A stretch of DNA of 64,000 nucleotides from Mytilus galloprovincialis (Eukaryota > Mollusca > Bivalvia > Mytilida > Mytilidae): the NCBI RefSeq assembly GCF_965363235.1, contig NC_134846.1, positions 92,126,571-92,190,570 on the forward strand, written 5' to 3'. The notes under the pieces were generated by a model. The model worked only from the letters and a program-made list of their open reading frames with translations. It searched no databases and was not told the DNA's origin. Position 1 is the first letter of the stretch; each line of letters opens with the position of its first letter. Positions 45,487 through 56,500 of the stretch are shown here, one piece after another. Position numbers and translations under genes: made by a program.

Positions 45487-45984
45487 ATGGACATCATTAT
45501 CCTTTGGCAACAGCTAATGAATCAAAGGCGGTTACAGGAAAAAGAAGACACTCCCGCGGTTCTACCAGATATAAAAGAATTTTGCAATAAATATGATCTA
45601 CCAATGAACGATGTGTCACGGATCACCTTTTTAGTACCTATCGACACTTGGGATCCAGGATTTAATTGTATACTGTACGGTCGTGAACTTTCAACAACCA
45701 AGTTTCTTTCCGGAAAATTTGGCATTGAATTCAGAAACGGAGCTGAATATGAAGTTACATTAAAACCGCAATTGAAATATCTTAGAGAAGAGACGTATTC
45801 AGAGGTGTACAACTGTACAGATGTTATTGTTAATGTGACTAAGTTTTCAAAATCATTATTACCTCATCAACTGAAGTCCATTGCCAGCATGATAAAGAAT
45901 GAGATGTTTTCTCCTCGATCCAGGGATAATAAAATCGTTAAAAAAACGATAGACGAGTGTGTTGACATAAAACATTCCATATGA
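45487..45984 (+). CDS. Unassigned small-family protein 2 (165 aa)
   Basis: A paralogue of 40687-41280 (IEFRNGAEYEVTLKP motif). The N-terminus differs: MDIIILWQQLMNQRRL without the coiled-coil. The two family members flank a 4-kb block of unassigned genes on the same strand, suggesting duplication. Its 3' end is followed by a 25-bp tandem repeat. Confidence 0.7.
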   Translation: MDIIILWQQLMNQRRLQEKEDTPAVLPDIKEFCNKYDLPMNDVSRITFLVPIDTWDPGFNCILYGRELSTTKFLSGKFGIEFRNGAEYEVTLKPQLKYLREETYSEVYNCTDVIVNVTKFSKSLLPHQLKSIASMIKNEMFSPRSRDNKIVKKTIDECVDIKHSI

Positions 45985-46076
45985 ATTGAAACAATAAAAC
46001 TGTAAAATTGTTGAAACAATAAAACTGTAAAATTGTTGAAACAATAAAACTGTAAAATTGTTGAAACAATAAAATG
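45985..46076. repeat. 25-bp tandem repeat, about 3.5 copies
   Basis: Units reading ATTGTTGAAACAATAAAACT plus GTAAA are repeated with perfect identity between copies. Each carries an ATTGTTGAAACAAT palindrome and an AATAAA. They lie just after the stop of the small-family gene and upstream of the polymerase promoter. They could act as 3' end signal, origin element or insulator; nothing distinguishes these. Confidence 0.85.
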
Positions 46077-46151
46077 ATTTTGTAATTATTTCAGATAATA
46101 AAAGATTTATATTGAACAATAATATTGTTTCATATAATTTATTTATTTTTG

Positions 46152-46162
46152 TATATATAAAA
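46152..46162 (+). promoter_or_regulatory. TATA-like box of the DNA polymerase gene
   Basis: TATATATAAAA lies 46 bp before the polymerase ATG and downstream of AACAATAATATTGTTTC. The same order of elements precedes RNR1 and dUTPase. Confidence 0.5.
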
Positions 46163-46197
46163 TAAGCGATTTTCTTTTTTTTCCTCCTTAAAAAAAA

Positions 46198-49100
46198 ATG
46201 TATCCGCAATCTGTATGGGATGACATCATAAAGATTATAAAGGCAAGGAAATTAAAAAAAATACGATTTGCCTTTGATGATCCCAATTACGAAGGGACAA
46301 AGTTTATTAAATGCTTACAAGAAGAATGCTTGCGATCAGAATACCCAATTACAATTGCTCTTAAAAAGGAAGAACATGACGCTATTTTTGTTAATAAAAA
46401 GAGAGACGGTGTTATTCAACAGGGTACGACCTTATTTGAAATATCAGCCTTCGAGCAGCCGGAGATAGAAACGAATGATTTAATCTCTGTAGTTTTTGAC
46501 ATTGAAACTGTTGTAATGGAAAAGAATGTGTTCATTAACGATAAAATTGTTTCTATCGTTTTGAACACGACGATTGTAGAAAATAAAATTGATACAGTTT
46601 ACGTGGGTTCGGTTGATTTCAACGTTACTTCCTGGAGACAAGTCAGTGTGAAAGATCGGACGTTCAATCAATTTTCTGATTTATACTCGCATTTGATTAC
46701 TAATCAGTACGTCGATGATGAAACGGGGGAGGTCATCAACATGATTTACTGTTCGGGTGGCGAAAAGGAAATAGTCATTACTTTTATTTTTTTATTAAAC
46801 GCAATACGACCTCATAATTTGGTAACGTTTAATGGAACATTCTTTGATATCCCTTTTATGATCAGGGCGGGTTTTCGTTATGGAATTAACATGGGAGAAG
46901 AATTGAGTTTGGTTTCATCGAACTTATGTAATGAACGAGGACTTTACACAATTAAAAAAGCCAAGAAGAAATTCAAGAACAAAGGTTTCATTCAAAGAGA
47001 CGTGTTAGATTTGCAACACAATTCATTTAACGCTATCAATCATACTGATCTTTATCTGTACAATGATGGTTCGTTGAATGAAGTATGTAAGACTAAACTC
47101 GGCATGGAAAAGGTTGATTTACCTCATGCAGACATACCTAAAATGGTTGACAGTAAAAATGAAAAATTACTGATTTATAACGTAAAGGATACCGAGTTGA
47201 CAACTAAATTGTTCTTTAGTCAATATTTTCTCACCATTCGGTACTATTTCATGTTGGAAAAGGTTAATTCAACATTTTGGGACATGTCCAGCAGTACACA
47301 TCGGTCGGTGCCAGCATATCAGGCAATGTTTTCTACTAACCAACAATACAATTTCGTACAACCAGCTTTAGTCAAACCTGCTCGATTACACAATAAAAAC
47401 GTGTTTGGCGAACTCATTGATTTTTTCATGGTACACCGCGACATTGAAAAATTAAAGTTAGCAGATAGCCGAGAGACTGTTCTTCGCTATCATCACGGAA
47501 CAGTTGATGATATACGCAAGACCAAGAAAAAAATGAAGAATTCTGTCATTCCAACGTTGATTAATTCACAGGTTGACAAGACTAAAATTTACACTTCAAA
47601 AGATTTACTCTGCCTGTTAAATCATCTATCGGCAGGTGACACTCCTCCCGAACATTACAAAAACTTGTGGGATAAATACAAAAAAATGTTTACGTTCAAT
47701 ACAAATGAGGTCGAACAACGCGAGAAGGCCAAATTTGATGAATTCATGCATTACATGATTACGATGCGAGCACAATTTTTATCTCCTTACGAACTGTCCG
47801 AAATTATATGGAAAGACTACACCGATTACAAATCCTTTGTGTACGTACAATCTGTGAAACAATTTTTTAAACAAATGATGACATTTATCTCAGATGGAAC
47901 GGACGAGTCGCCCAGAATAACTACAGAATTTTACGAAACAATCAAACGGTGCTATTCCTTGTATGAACCTATAATTAACACTAGAGCCAAAGACATTATT
48001 TTAGATCATCTGTCGATGCGGAGGATTAGGATGGAGTTAGAAATGCTGCCATACGATGGAGCGTTCATTGCGAAACCAATAAATAAAATCAATGTGGATT
48101 ATCCCGTTATTGTGGTCGATATTGCCTCTCAATATCCTTCAGCAATTTTAGCCCTAAACATGAGTAATCACACGGAGATAGATTTGTCTTACATTGCCAA
48201 ACACAAGTTGAAACACAAGAAAGATTTCATTTCGGTTAATCATCGACGATGTGACGACAGCACAGATTACACGGTCTATTTACAACAAGGTATGGACGAT
48301 TACGTTCATCATAATTATACATTTTTCTTGTACGAGTTGGACGACGGATCTAGAATGGCTCCTCCGATCGTTCAATACACTAGACAGATCAATGAACGAT
48401 TAAGCATTAAAAAACTAATTAAATATGCTGCAAACGATGAAGAGATTAGGATGCTGACGGAAATGTCAAACGCTCTTAAGGTGGATATTAACTCGTATTA
48501 CGGGGTACTGGGAAAAGTCACGAACGAACCCAAATTTCAGCCATGTGTTACTGCTATGGGACGAAAAACTATACACAACATCAGACGAAAGCTCATGGAA
48601 ATATTTAAAAACCGTGTTGTATTACGTTACGGCGATACAGATTCGGTGTTTTTCAACATGGATAAAACATATGTCGAGATTTTAGCAATGTCTCTAGACG
48701 AAGCCTTCAATTATTTTGTTGTAGTCCCAAAGGAAGATCTGAAGGTTTTGTACGAAAAAACACGAAATTTTGGCGACGATAAGTCAGATTACTACAAAAG
48801 TTGCTACCTCTCTCATTGTATATTTGAAACATACGTGACGCCCCTTTTGAACGAATCTAACCCCAAGCAAGTTAAACTAGAAGTGGAGAAGGTCATGTTA
48901 CCCAGTCTTCAATGCAGTCAGAAGAAGTATGCGGCTTTTATTCCGTTACAGAACAAGACACTGACCAAGGGGCTGTCGAACGCGTCTCGAGTAAATCTTC
49001 AAACCACCAAAAAAATCTTAAATTTCATGTTGGAGAGATTAGTTAAAAATGAACTAAACCTCGTTGAATTGTATCATTTTATTGCACAGGAGATACTTAT

Positions 49101-49944
49101 TCCTCTGTTGAATGGAACCATTGACATTTTCAGTATTTCAAAACCGGTGTCACATAACAGGACGAAAAATATTACAGCTAAAGCGTTGGCCATGTGTAAG
49201 CGTTTACAGGCAGATGGAAAACAATTCATGTTCGATTCGATTAAAGAAACTGTCATCAACATCGAACCCATAGACGAAGATGACGAGTGGTCGGTCATTA
49301 CGGTTGATCAGTATCTCAACAAGAACGAGAAAAAAAATTATAAATTAAATATAGAGAAGATCATGTCCGACACGTTAAATGAATTACTAACTATACTAGC
49401 CACGACGTTTTCAGTTAATGAATGTATCTATTTCGAATTGCTTAAAAGTGGATTATACGACAAGCATTTGAAAACAATTACACCCGGCAACGGCGAATAC
49501 GCAACAGCCTTAACGGGTATAAGCAAACTTAAAAAGAGACGTCGTCAATCGTTTGATAATGCTATTCGTGATGTAACAAAGGAGTGTCTGTCTCGAATCA
49601 AAAGGAAATATGCCCTGTTACCTAGCGATATAAATTTTACAACTGATGATATAGCACCAACCGACACGATAAAACAGACATTGTTAAACTTTGCACCAAT
49701 AGCTTCCCGTAAGAGACAATTAGATGACAGCGAACAACCTTCTTCATCAAGTTTACCCAAGAAAAGGAAAAAAGTGGTTCAAACGCAACTGCAATCATTT
49801 AGTAGCGAATGGAAAAAGGTTGTTGACATAATGAGTAAAAGACAAAGTGTGAACATTTCAACTCCCACGAATAATAATAAGAGGAAGAGGAAGAGTAAGA
49901 AACAGACTGATGAATTTACTGACCCACGATTGTTAATTTTATGA
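46198..49944 (+). CDS. POL: Family B DNA polymerase catalytic subunit
   Basis: This 1248-residue enzyme replicates viral DNA. Exonuclease motif I is FDIET (D101, E103), and motif II TFNGTFFDIPF follows near residue 215. Polymerase motif A is VDIASQYPSA near 640, motif B includes KVDINSYYGVLG near 765, and motif C is YGDTDS (about 811-816). KKYAAF follows near 920. Motif A has Gln where many family members have Leu (SLYPS). The C-terminus, after a basic KKRKK, has QTQLQSF, which fits a PCNA-interacting peptide pattern and may dock a processivity factor. The gene ends in an ATGA overlap with the next gene's first ATG. Confidence 0.93.
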   Translation: MYPQSVWDDIIKIIKARKLKKIRFAFDDPNYEGTKFIKCLQEECLRSEYPITIALKKEEHDAIFVNKKRDGVIQQGTTLFEISAFEQPEIETNDLISVVFDIETVVMEKNVFINDKIVSIVLNTTIVENKIDTVYVGSVDFNVTSWRQVSVKDRTFNQFSDLYSHLITNQYVDDETGEVINMIYCSGGEKEIVITFIFLLNAIRPHNLVTFNGTFFDIPFMIRAGFRYGINMGEELSLVSSNLCNERGLYTIKKAKKKFKNKGFIQRDVLDLQHNSFNAINHTDLYLYNDGSLNEVCKTKLGMEKVDLPHADIPKMVDSKNEKLLIYNVKDTELTTKLFFSQYFLTIRYYFMLEKVNSTFWDMSSSTHRSVPAYQAMFSTNQQYNFVQPALVKPARLHNKNVFGELIDFFMVHRDIEKLKLADSRETVLRYHHGTVDDIRKTKKKMKNSVIPTLINSQVDKTKIYTSKDLLCLLNHLSAGDTPPEHYKNLWDKYKKMFTFNTNEVEQREKAKFDEFMHYMITMRAQFLSPYELSEIIWKDYTDYKSFVYVQSVKQFFKQMMTFISDGTDESPRITTEFYETIKRCYSLYEPIINTRAKDIILDHLSMRRIRMELEMLPYDGAFIAKPINKINVDYPVIVVDIASQYPSAILALNMSNHTEIDLSYIAKHKLKHKKDFISVNHRRCDDSTDYTVYLQQGMDDYVHHNYTFFLYELDDGSRMAPPIVQYTRQINERLSIKKLIKYAANDEEIRMLTEMSNALKVDINSYYGVLGKVTNEPKFQPCVTAMGRKTIHNIRRKLMEIFKNRVVLRYGDTDSVFFNMDKTYVEILAMSLDEAFNYFVVVPKEDLKVLYEKTRNFGDDKSDYYKSCYLSHCIFETYVTPLLNESNPKQVKLEVEKVMLPSLQCSQKKYAAFIPLQNKTLTKGLSNASRVNLQTTKKILNFMLERLVKNELNLVELYHFIAQEILIPLLNGTIDIFSISKPVSHNRTKNITAKALAMCKRLQADGKQFMFDSIKETVINIEPIDEDDEWSVITVDQYLNKNEKKNYKLNIEKIMSDTLNELLTILATTFSVNECIYFELLKSGLYDKHLKTITPGNGEYATALTGISKLKKRRRQSFDNAIRDVTKECLSRIKRKYALLPSDINFTTDDIAPTDTIKQTLLNFAPIASRKRQLDDSEQPSSSSLPKKRKKVVQTQLQSFSSEWKKVVDIMSKRQSVNISTPTNNNKRKRKSKKQTDEFTDPRLLIL

Positions 49945-50000
49945 TATTAAACACAATATATTTTTTCATAATTGTTCACTTTTTTTTATCTTCCAAAAAA

Positions 50001-53000
50001 ATGAGTTTCACTACAGATAGTTATGCTGAGGCTTTACAACAGCAAGTATGGGAAAATCAAGGGGTTCCAAACCATGGGAATTTAAAACGTAAATTAGAAT
50101 CGGAATTGGAAGAAGATGCAAGGGAACAGAAAAATAAAATTTTTAAATTAAACAATCCAGAGTCTTTACAAGATACCAAAAATCGCATAGAACACACAGA
50201 ACAATTATTACATTTAAATTTTATCGAAGAGTTGAAGAAACGGGACAAATACATGGACGCACACCTATCAAAAGATGACATTACAAAAATCGACAAATGG
50301 ATGAGTTCGGTAACTAAAACAACTGTTAAAAAGGAATGGAGTCGGTCGCTACCTCACCGAAAAGAGCAAAAGGAATTGTTTGACAAATTTATTGCATCAA
50401 AAATCGTTTATCCGACAGAAATTAGTTTAAACGCTCTCAATCTACTGGCGAACAAACCTTACACGTACAGTCAATATACTACTAGATCAAAGGATCACGC
50501 AGACGTTTTCTGGTCGGGATTCAATGCCAAATTCTTGAAAGAAAAGAATGATCTAAGGTTGGAACAGGTGCTACTAATAGGTGCCATTCTCGACGTGAAC
50601 GATGATGAACTGACGACCTGTTTTGCTAATCAACTAGCCAGCGACGAATCGGAATTTTACGTGGTGGAAGACGGAGAGTCGTTTCGAGCATTTAACGATA
50701 GAGTATTAGACGGTTTTGTCGAAAGAATGCACGACATGATCATTAAAAATATAAACGTTAGTGATATAACAAATGCAATAAGAACTGCAATCGATTATAT
50801 TACGGCTTTACAATTTATACCTGAAGGTAAATTGTCGGCTAGCGGAGATCATGCGCATAACATTTCGTGTAGTAGCATTTTAACTAACACCAAGCCCGAT
50901 TCTTATATTCCGCAACCTCTCGATTTTGTCGTTTTACAATTGCCAAATAACGTCTTGGTGGGTTATGATTTTAAACAAGACAAAGAGTTGCACATTAATC
51001 GTTATCAGCATATGGCAATAGGGGGTTGCAACGGATCATTATCAATCGTTAATATGTTATTACAAGACGAGATAAGACTGAATGAACTGACACGTCAATT
51101 TGCCTTGTCGTTAACGCATAAGCCATACGTGATTTTGGAAGCAAGACCCGAAGGTAAAGAATCAGGCGATAAGAAGGCAAAAGGCGACGATTGTGATGAT
51201 GGTATTTTTACTGATAAAACCGATTACGAAGGAGAAAATATCAAAAGAGATAAACATGCGTTAGCCATTCAAGCAAATAACATTAAACTCGCAAACATTT
51301 ACGAAAAAGGAAGGTGGCGTAGAAAGATGAATGAGCAACAATATGAAATTAATGAATATAAACGACTACAGATTATACATGAACATGCGGAAAGGAAAAG
51401 AAAGGATGAATTCGAAGTAGAAGCAAATCACGCAAAGTTATTGTTGAGGTATAAAGAAGAAATTAATAAGCGTCAAACAGAAAAGGACAGGTTACATGCC
51501 CAGTTAACAGCACAATCATCAAAGGAAATGGCCAAGATTCTTGAAAAACGTTTAAAGGCCGATACTTCTGATCAAACTCTGAGACGGGAATTAATTGCAG
51601 CGGCCAAAAGGGGTTTCGGTACGTCTTCGTCTGCTCTGTCAAAACTAGTAAGTAAAATATCAACGGTTGCAGATAGAACGGCGGGTGTTCTGGAAAAGGA
51701 GCCACAAAAATCTGATGGTATCATGTCTGCCGCCCAAATAGAAGACTTGACACAACAAATTCCAACAATTGAAACAATGATGAGTACACTCAGCGACATC
51801 GTTGAGTCGTTGGGAATGGAACTCGATGAAGACTTGTCGAATGATGACGAGAGTGACGCAAAGCCGTCTACCGAGTCTGGTAAAAAAATTAAAACGATTG
51901 GCGATGCATTAGAAACAAAAATGGACAACATTATATTAGAACGACTTTTAGCCTGGCAAAAGGATGTAAGCACCTCAAATCAGCGAATGGAAATATTATA
52001 TAAGAATATTGAAAAGGTTTTGGAAGATGCTCACGATGCCAACCTTCCAATGTTTACAACAGCCGTGCACGAACGACCGTTCGAATCGTCAATGGAAACG
52101 GATGCAATGGGTCAATTCTCAGCATTAGATATGGAATTAGATATGGAAGATAGAAGTGGACTCGTGGAAGAGCTTCGAGGATTTATTAATACTAACATGC
52201 CACACACATTAAAAATCGACGAAGATTACAACGAGTTGGTTAAAAAGATGTTCGCCAGATTTAAAAAGGCTATCAAATTAGACATTATGTTAAACGTTAA
52301 TGCTAAAAAGGTCGAAGATCTGTATTCAGAATCGCTTCAGAATCAGACATCATGTTTGATAAAATTAAAAGCCGCCCGAGCCGTCATCAGTGATCTTAAA
52401 GCAATAAATTCCGTTGTAACAAAGGGTTTAGAAACGGCGACCAAAGCGACCGCGAAGGAGTTAAAAGCAGTTAAGGAAAAATTAATGAAAATACAAAAAA
52501 GCATTGCAGATAATGCCGCAAAGGAGGAGAAAAAAAGGCAGAAGTTTGAGAGCAAACTGGATACCATGCGAGCAAAGTATTCGGAAGAGGCGGACTCACT
52601 ACACGAACAGATTCGACTATTACAGATTAACATGACTAAAGTATCCGATGTTTGCAACAGACAAAACACTATGTACGGGAGCATTTCAGAGGAAGGATAT
52701 GTTAATCATAGCCGCGTAATGGATGAAATCATGAGAAGGTATAACGATCTTAATGATGAAGCAAATATCCGATTACAAAATCAACTGGACGAACATAAAA
52801 GAGAAAGCGCTAAACAGATAGATGCAATTAATAAAAGTCGTAAAGAATTTGATCCTCCGCACAAATTTCCTCCCACTGGAGATGGTAAGCGTAGACCGTT
52901 TGAACCAGCAGACGATGATATAAACGTTCACATGCAAGCCAAAGAGGCTCGCGAAAGAAAAATAAAGGATGAATATGACTTGGAAAATAAAAAAAGATGT

Positions 53001-53522
53001 AAAGAAGTAGCATGTGCAATCAAACACAGCAATGACATTTTTGAAAAATATAATCGTTTGGCCGTATCGCAATGGAACGAACTTAACGGACCGTTTGTTA
53101 ATCATGTACCGTTAGAAAACGAACCGACCATCTATAAATTTGATGGTATCGTGAGAATGACGGACATTCACAAACCCATGAATCAAAACAGTTTAGCGTT
53201 TCTTCGTGACGAGTTACAGCAGAAATGGGATAACATAATATCTTCTTTATTTATTAATTCTAACGATGTAACAATCAACGGTGTCACAATTTCATTTAAA
53301 AGTTTACGTCACACTTTACTCACCTACGTTGTACCGTGTGTTCAGATTTTATATAAGGATTGGTTCGTTCTCAATGGACGCAATAGTGGTATATTACTAA
53401 AATCAGACAGTCAAAATAGCATTGATTCATTAAAATCATCTATTAATCAAACTCCGTTTGTCCTCAATCAAATTAAACGGATCTCTTTAAAAAAATACAA
53501 CGATGGACGTCTTCGAAAATGA
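50001..53522 (+). CDS. Large coiled-coil protein (1173 aa), tegument-like
   Basis: A long soluble protein dominated by Lys/Glu-rich helices, with heptad coiled-coil regions between about residues 420-560 and 800-960. The first 370 residues are more globular. No signal, membrane or catalytic motif. It lies directly downstream of the polymerase and overlaps the next giant gene by 20 bp. The ATG at 50001 (AAAAAAATGAG) is chosen over 49941, whose extra 20 residues are hydrophobic and overlap the polymerase stop. A tegument or inner scaffolding role is inferred from size and coiled-coil. Confidence 0.6.
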   Translation: MSFTTDSYAEALQQQVWENQGVPNHGNLKRKLESELEEDAREQKNKIFKLNNPESLQDTKNRIEHTEQLLHLNFIEELKKRDKYMDAHLSKDDITKIDKWMSSVTKTTVKKEWSRSLPHRKEQKELFDKFIASKIVYPTEISLNALNLLANKPYTYSQYTTRSKDHADVFWSGFNAKFLKEKNDLRLEQVLLIGAILDVNDDELTTCFANQLASDESEFYVVEDGESFRAFNDRVLDGFVERMHDMIIKNINVSDITNAIRTAIDYITALQFIPEGKLSASGDHAHNISCSSILTNTKPDSYIPQPLDFVVLQLPNNVLVGYDFKQDKELHINRYQHMAIGGCNGSLSIVNMLLQDEIRLNELTRQFALSLTHKPYVILEARPEGKESGDKKAKGDDCDDGIFTDKTDYEGENIKRDKHALAIQANNIKLANIYEKGRWRRKMNEQQYEINEYKRLQIIHEHAERKRKDEFEVEANHAKLLLRYKEEINKRQTEKDRLHAQLTAQSSKEMAKILEKRLKADTSDQTLRRELIAAAKRGFGTSSSALSKLVSKISTVADRTAGVLEKEPQKSDGIMSAAQIEDLTQQIPTIETMMSTLSDIVESLGMELDEDLSNDDESDAKPSTESGKKIKTIGDALETKMDNIILERLLAWQKDVSTSNQRMEILYKNIEKVLEDAHDANLPMFTTAVHERPFESSMETDAMGQFSALDMELDMEDRSGLVEELRGFINTNMPHTLKIDEDYNELVKKMFARFKKAIKLDIMLNVNAKKVEDLYSESLQNQTSCLIKLKAARAVISDLKAINSVVTKGLETATKATAKELKAVKEKLMKIQKSIADNAAKEEKKRQKFESKLDTMRAKYSEEADSLHEQIRLLQINMTKVSDVCNRQNTMYGSISEEGYVNHSRVMDEIMRRYNDLNDEANIRLQNQLDEHKRESAKQIDAINKSRKEFDPPHKFPPTGDGKRRPFEPADDDINVHMQAKEARERKIKDEYDLENKKRCKEVACAIKHSNDIFEKYNRLAVSQWNELNGPFVNHVPLENEPTIYKFDGIVRMTDIHKPMNQNSLAFLRDELQQKWDNIISSLFINSNDVTINGVTISFKSLRHTLLTYVVPCVQILYKDWFVLNGRNSGILLKSDSQNSIDSLKSSINQTPFVLNQIKRISLKKYNDGRLRK

Positions 53523-56500
53523 TCCCATTCCCCAATATCAACATCCTGACACGAGACCCGTTGTCAGTGCAGCTACAGCTTTATCATCTATCCAGGCGGG
53601 GATTAAGACCAGAGTTGCGGGGAAAAGACAAGCCGTCGATTCCAATCATGATCTGGACTGGAATTTGGAAATGAAAGTGGACGATTATCACCAAACTGTT
53701 AATGACAAACTAGAAGAAATTTCAAAATACTATGAAACATTTGCTAGTAATGAGGCAAATTTTAATCAATTGTCTTCAAAATACACTCAGTTGGAGAATC
53801 AAATAAAAAAACTTACAGAGGAAATAAACCAACAAACCGGTGCAGTTATAGAAAATACAGATGTCCACTCTAGACAAACAGGTACAAAGATTGCTACTCA
53901 CGTTTTCAATAAATTACAAGGTCACGCGATTACTTTCATTCCGGAGCGTGTACAAAAAATGATCACTGAGGAAATTGCGGAGATTGTCAATAGATTTGAT
54001 GTTCCCAATCTTGAACAGATTGTAGAGATTTTCGCTAACAGTGCAAAAGCCTATAATGCTAACGAATTACATCAAACTCCAGAATTGGACCTGACACCAA
54101 AAGTCAAAGACACATACACTCAAATCGCTCAGGTGAAAACCATGATTGATTCCTACAGCAATGCTCTTAAAACACAAGGCGAAAGTGCGGAAGAAAAATT
54201 GAATATGATCGTAGAAAAAGGGGGGCAGGATCTCACCAATATAACATCGTCTGTCGATAAGAAATTTTCCAAGATTAACAGAAACATGAATAATATTATG
54301 GCCTTTTTGAATCCCCAAATTGTACAGACTCAACAATCTCAACAATCTCATCAGCCTATGATAGAATATGAAACAGTGGTCGAGACGCTAGACCAAAAAA
54401 TAGAAAACATGATTTCACAGGTGGTTTTACGTCGACCTCAGGAGGTGGCTTTAATTGAACCTCAGTGCGATAACTCAAAAATCATCGAATTGAATACTGT
54501 ACTGCACGAGAGAGAAAGTGAGCTGATTAAAATCCAACAATATCTGCGCGGAATAGAAACCGTACAAGCGGTCAAAGTTAACGAAACGATAACTGAAGAA
54601 ATAAAATTGATAAACGGAAAGTTGGCAACCATGGTAACCTCGCATGAAACCGAAATTAAGCAGTATGAAGCGGTCAGACAAATTTTTAACGACACGTTGT
54701 TCATTCCAGCTAATGTGGATCAGATGACTTCTGCCCTTACGACAGAAATGGTTAAAAAATTTGACACCGAGCTGGTTTCCATTAGACAAACGGTCTATAA
54801 TTTACATACCGCATCGCAGATGGCCATTTCTGAAGATGTCACCAAAAAATTTAATAACATGATGGAACTATACTGGGCCGGTGCTGTTAGATCAAAGGAA
54901 ATGGTGGGCGAAATTGACAAGTTTAACCAGAACCAAATGATGTTGGTTCAGAAGTTTACTAACGATGCAGAATCTACTATCATAAAAGCAATTGAAAATG
55001 CTGTATCGATAACGAATACAGCACAGGTGGCAGTGGGAAACTTACACGATCAGTATAACGCTGTTTCGGGAAAAATAGATGATATGGGAAAATCAACAGT
55101 AGACGCCGTTACCGATTTCACGGCTCAAGTCGCTAAAATCAAGACTGGTATGAACGACGGTTCGCAAACTATTGCGAACACCTTAAAAAAAGTTGCGACG
55201 GATTGTCAAGCCAGTGTCACAAAAGTTGTAAATAACGCTCAGGCTGCCGTTATGACCAAAATTACAGACTTTGACAAAGCAATCGCTGCGATTAACAAAA
55301 AATTGTCAGTTGCAACGCTTTTAGATTCAATAGACAAAATTAAGGAAAAAATGGATAAACTAATCTCAAGCATCCCCGATATAACCGATTACCAGAAAAA
55401 ACTAGATAAACACTTAGCTGAGTTTAAAAAAAAATTAGACAACATGCTTAACAATGGTGGGGATGTTTCCAGAATTGGTCCTCCGCCGGGAACGGAAGCA
55501 AATGCTGCTGATGATGATCCAAACACTATTAAACAAAAATTGGATCGAATGATCCTCCTATCAGAACAGAAAAATATAAATATAGAAGAATGGAAAAAAA
55601 CTTTAGATACGTATTTTAGCATCACTCAACAAAAGGAGCGCAACAAAGAAACAGCATTTCAAGTTTCTGAAAATTTAAAAGAAGTTTTTAAAGAATTTAA
55701 TAGTAAACTTACAAACATCGTCGATAATACCACTGAAAAGGTAAACTGCGACGATCTGATAAAACGATTTGAGGCGAAGATAGTCGATAATGATGGAAAT
55801 AAAAAATGTGAAACGATAGTAAATCGATTCGAGCAAGAACTCGTGAAAATCAGAAATAATGGAAACTGCAAAGAATTGATAAGTCAATTGGAAGCTAAAT
55901 TTGTAGAAACCAATAATGAAAAGAAATGTGAAAAGATCGTAGCACGCTTTGAAACTAAACTGGCTAAACTTGTTTCCGAAAACAAGACGGGTAAAGAAAC
56001 TTCCAAAAAAAATTCTACAAAATGTGAAGAAATCTTAACTAATCTGGACCGTAAAATATCAGATATAAAGGGGGATTACGATACCAACAGATGTGCCGAA
56101 ATCTTAACTAGTGTGGAAAGTAAAATATCGGATATAAGGAGCGATTACGATACCAGTAGATGTGAAGAAATCTTAACTAGTGTGGAAAGTAAAATCTCGG
56201 ATATAAAGAGAGATTACGACGCAGATAAATGTGCAGAAATATTAACTAGTTTAGAACGTAAAATCTCGGATATAAAGAACGTAACCGATGTCAGCAAATG
56301 TGAAGAAATGTTAACTAGATTAGAGAGAGAATTTGAAAAAAATAAAACGTGTTTACCATTCTCTAAAGCTATTAAAAAAATAGAAGACAAACTTGACGCA
56401 AGACCTGACGACGCGACATTCTTTGATACAATAGAAAAAAAAATCACAGACCATGCCGAAACGATTACTAATCTAGTGAGTCAGGGTATCAACAGTGGTG

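Noticed and set aside
45985-46076. 25-bp tandem array considered as replication origin
   Set aside because: No supporting protein-binding consensus is recognisable; kept only as a repeat.
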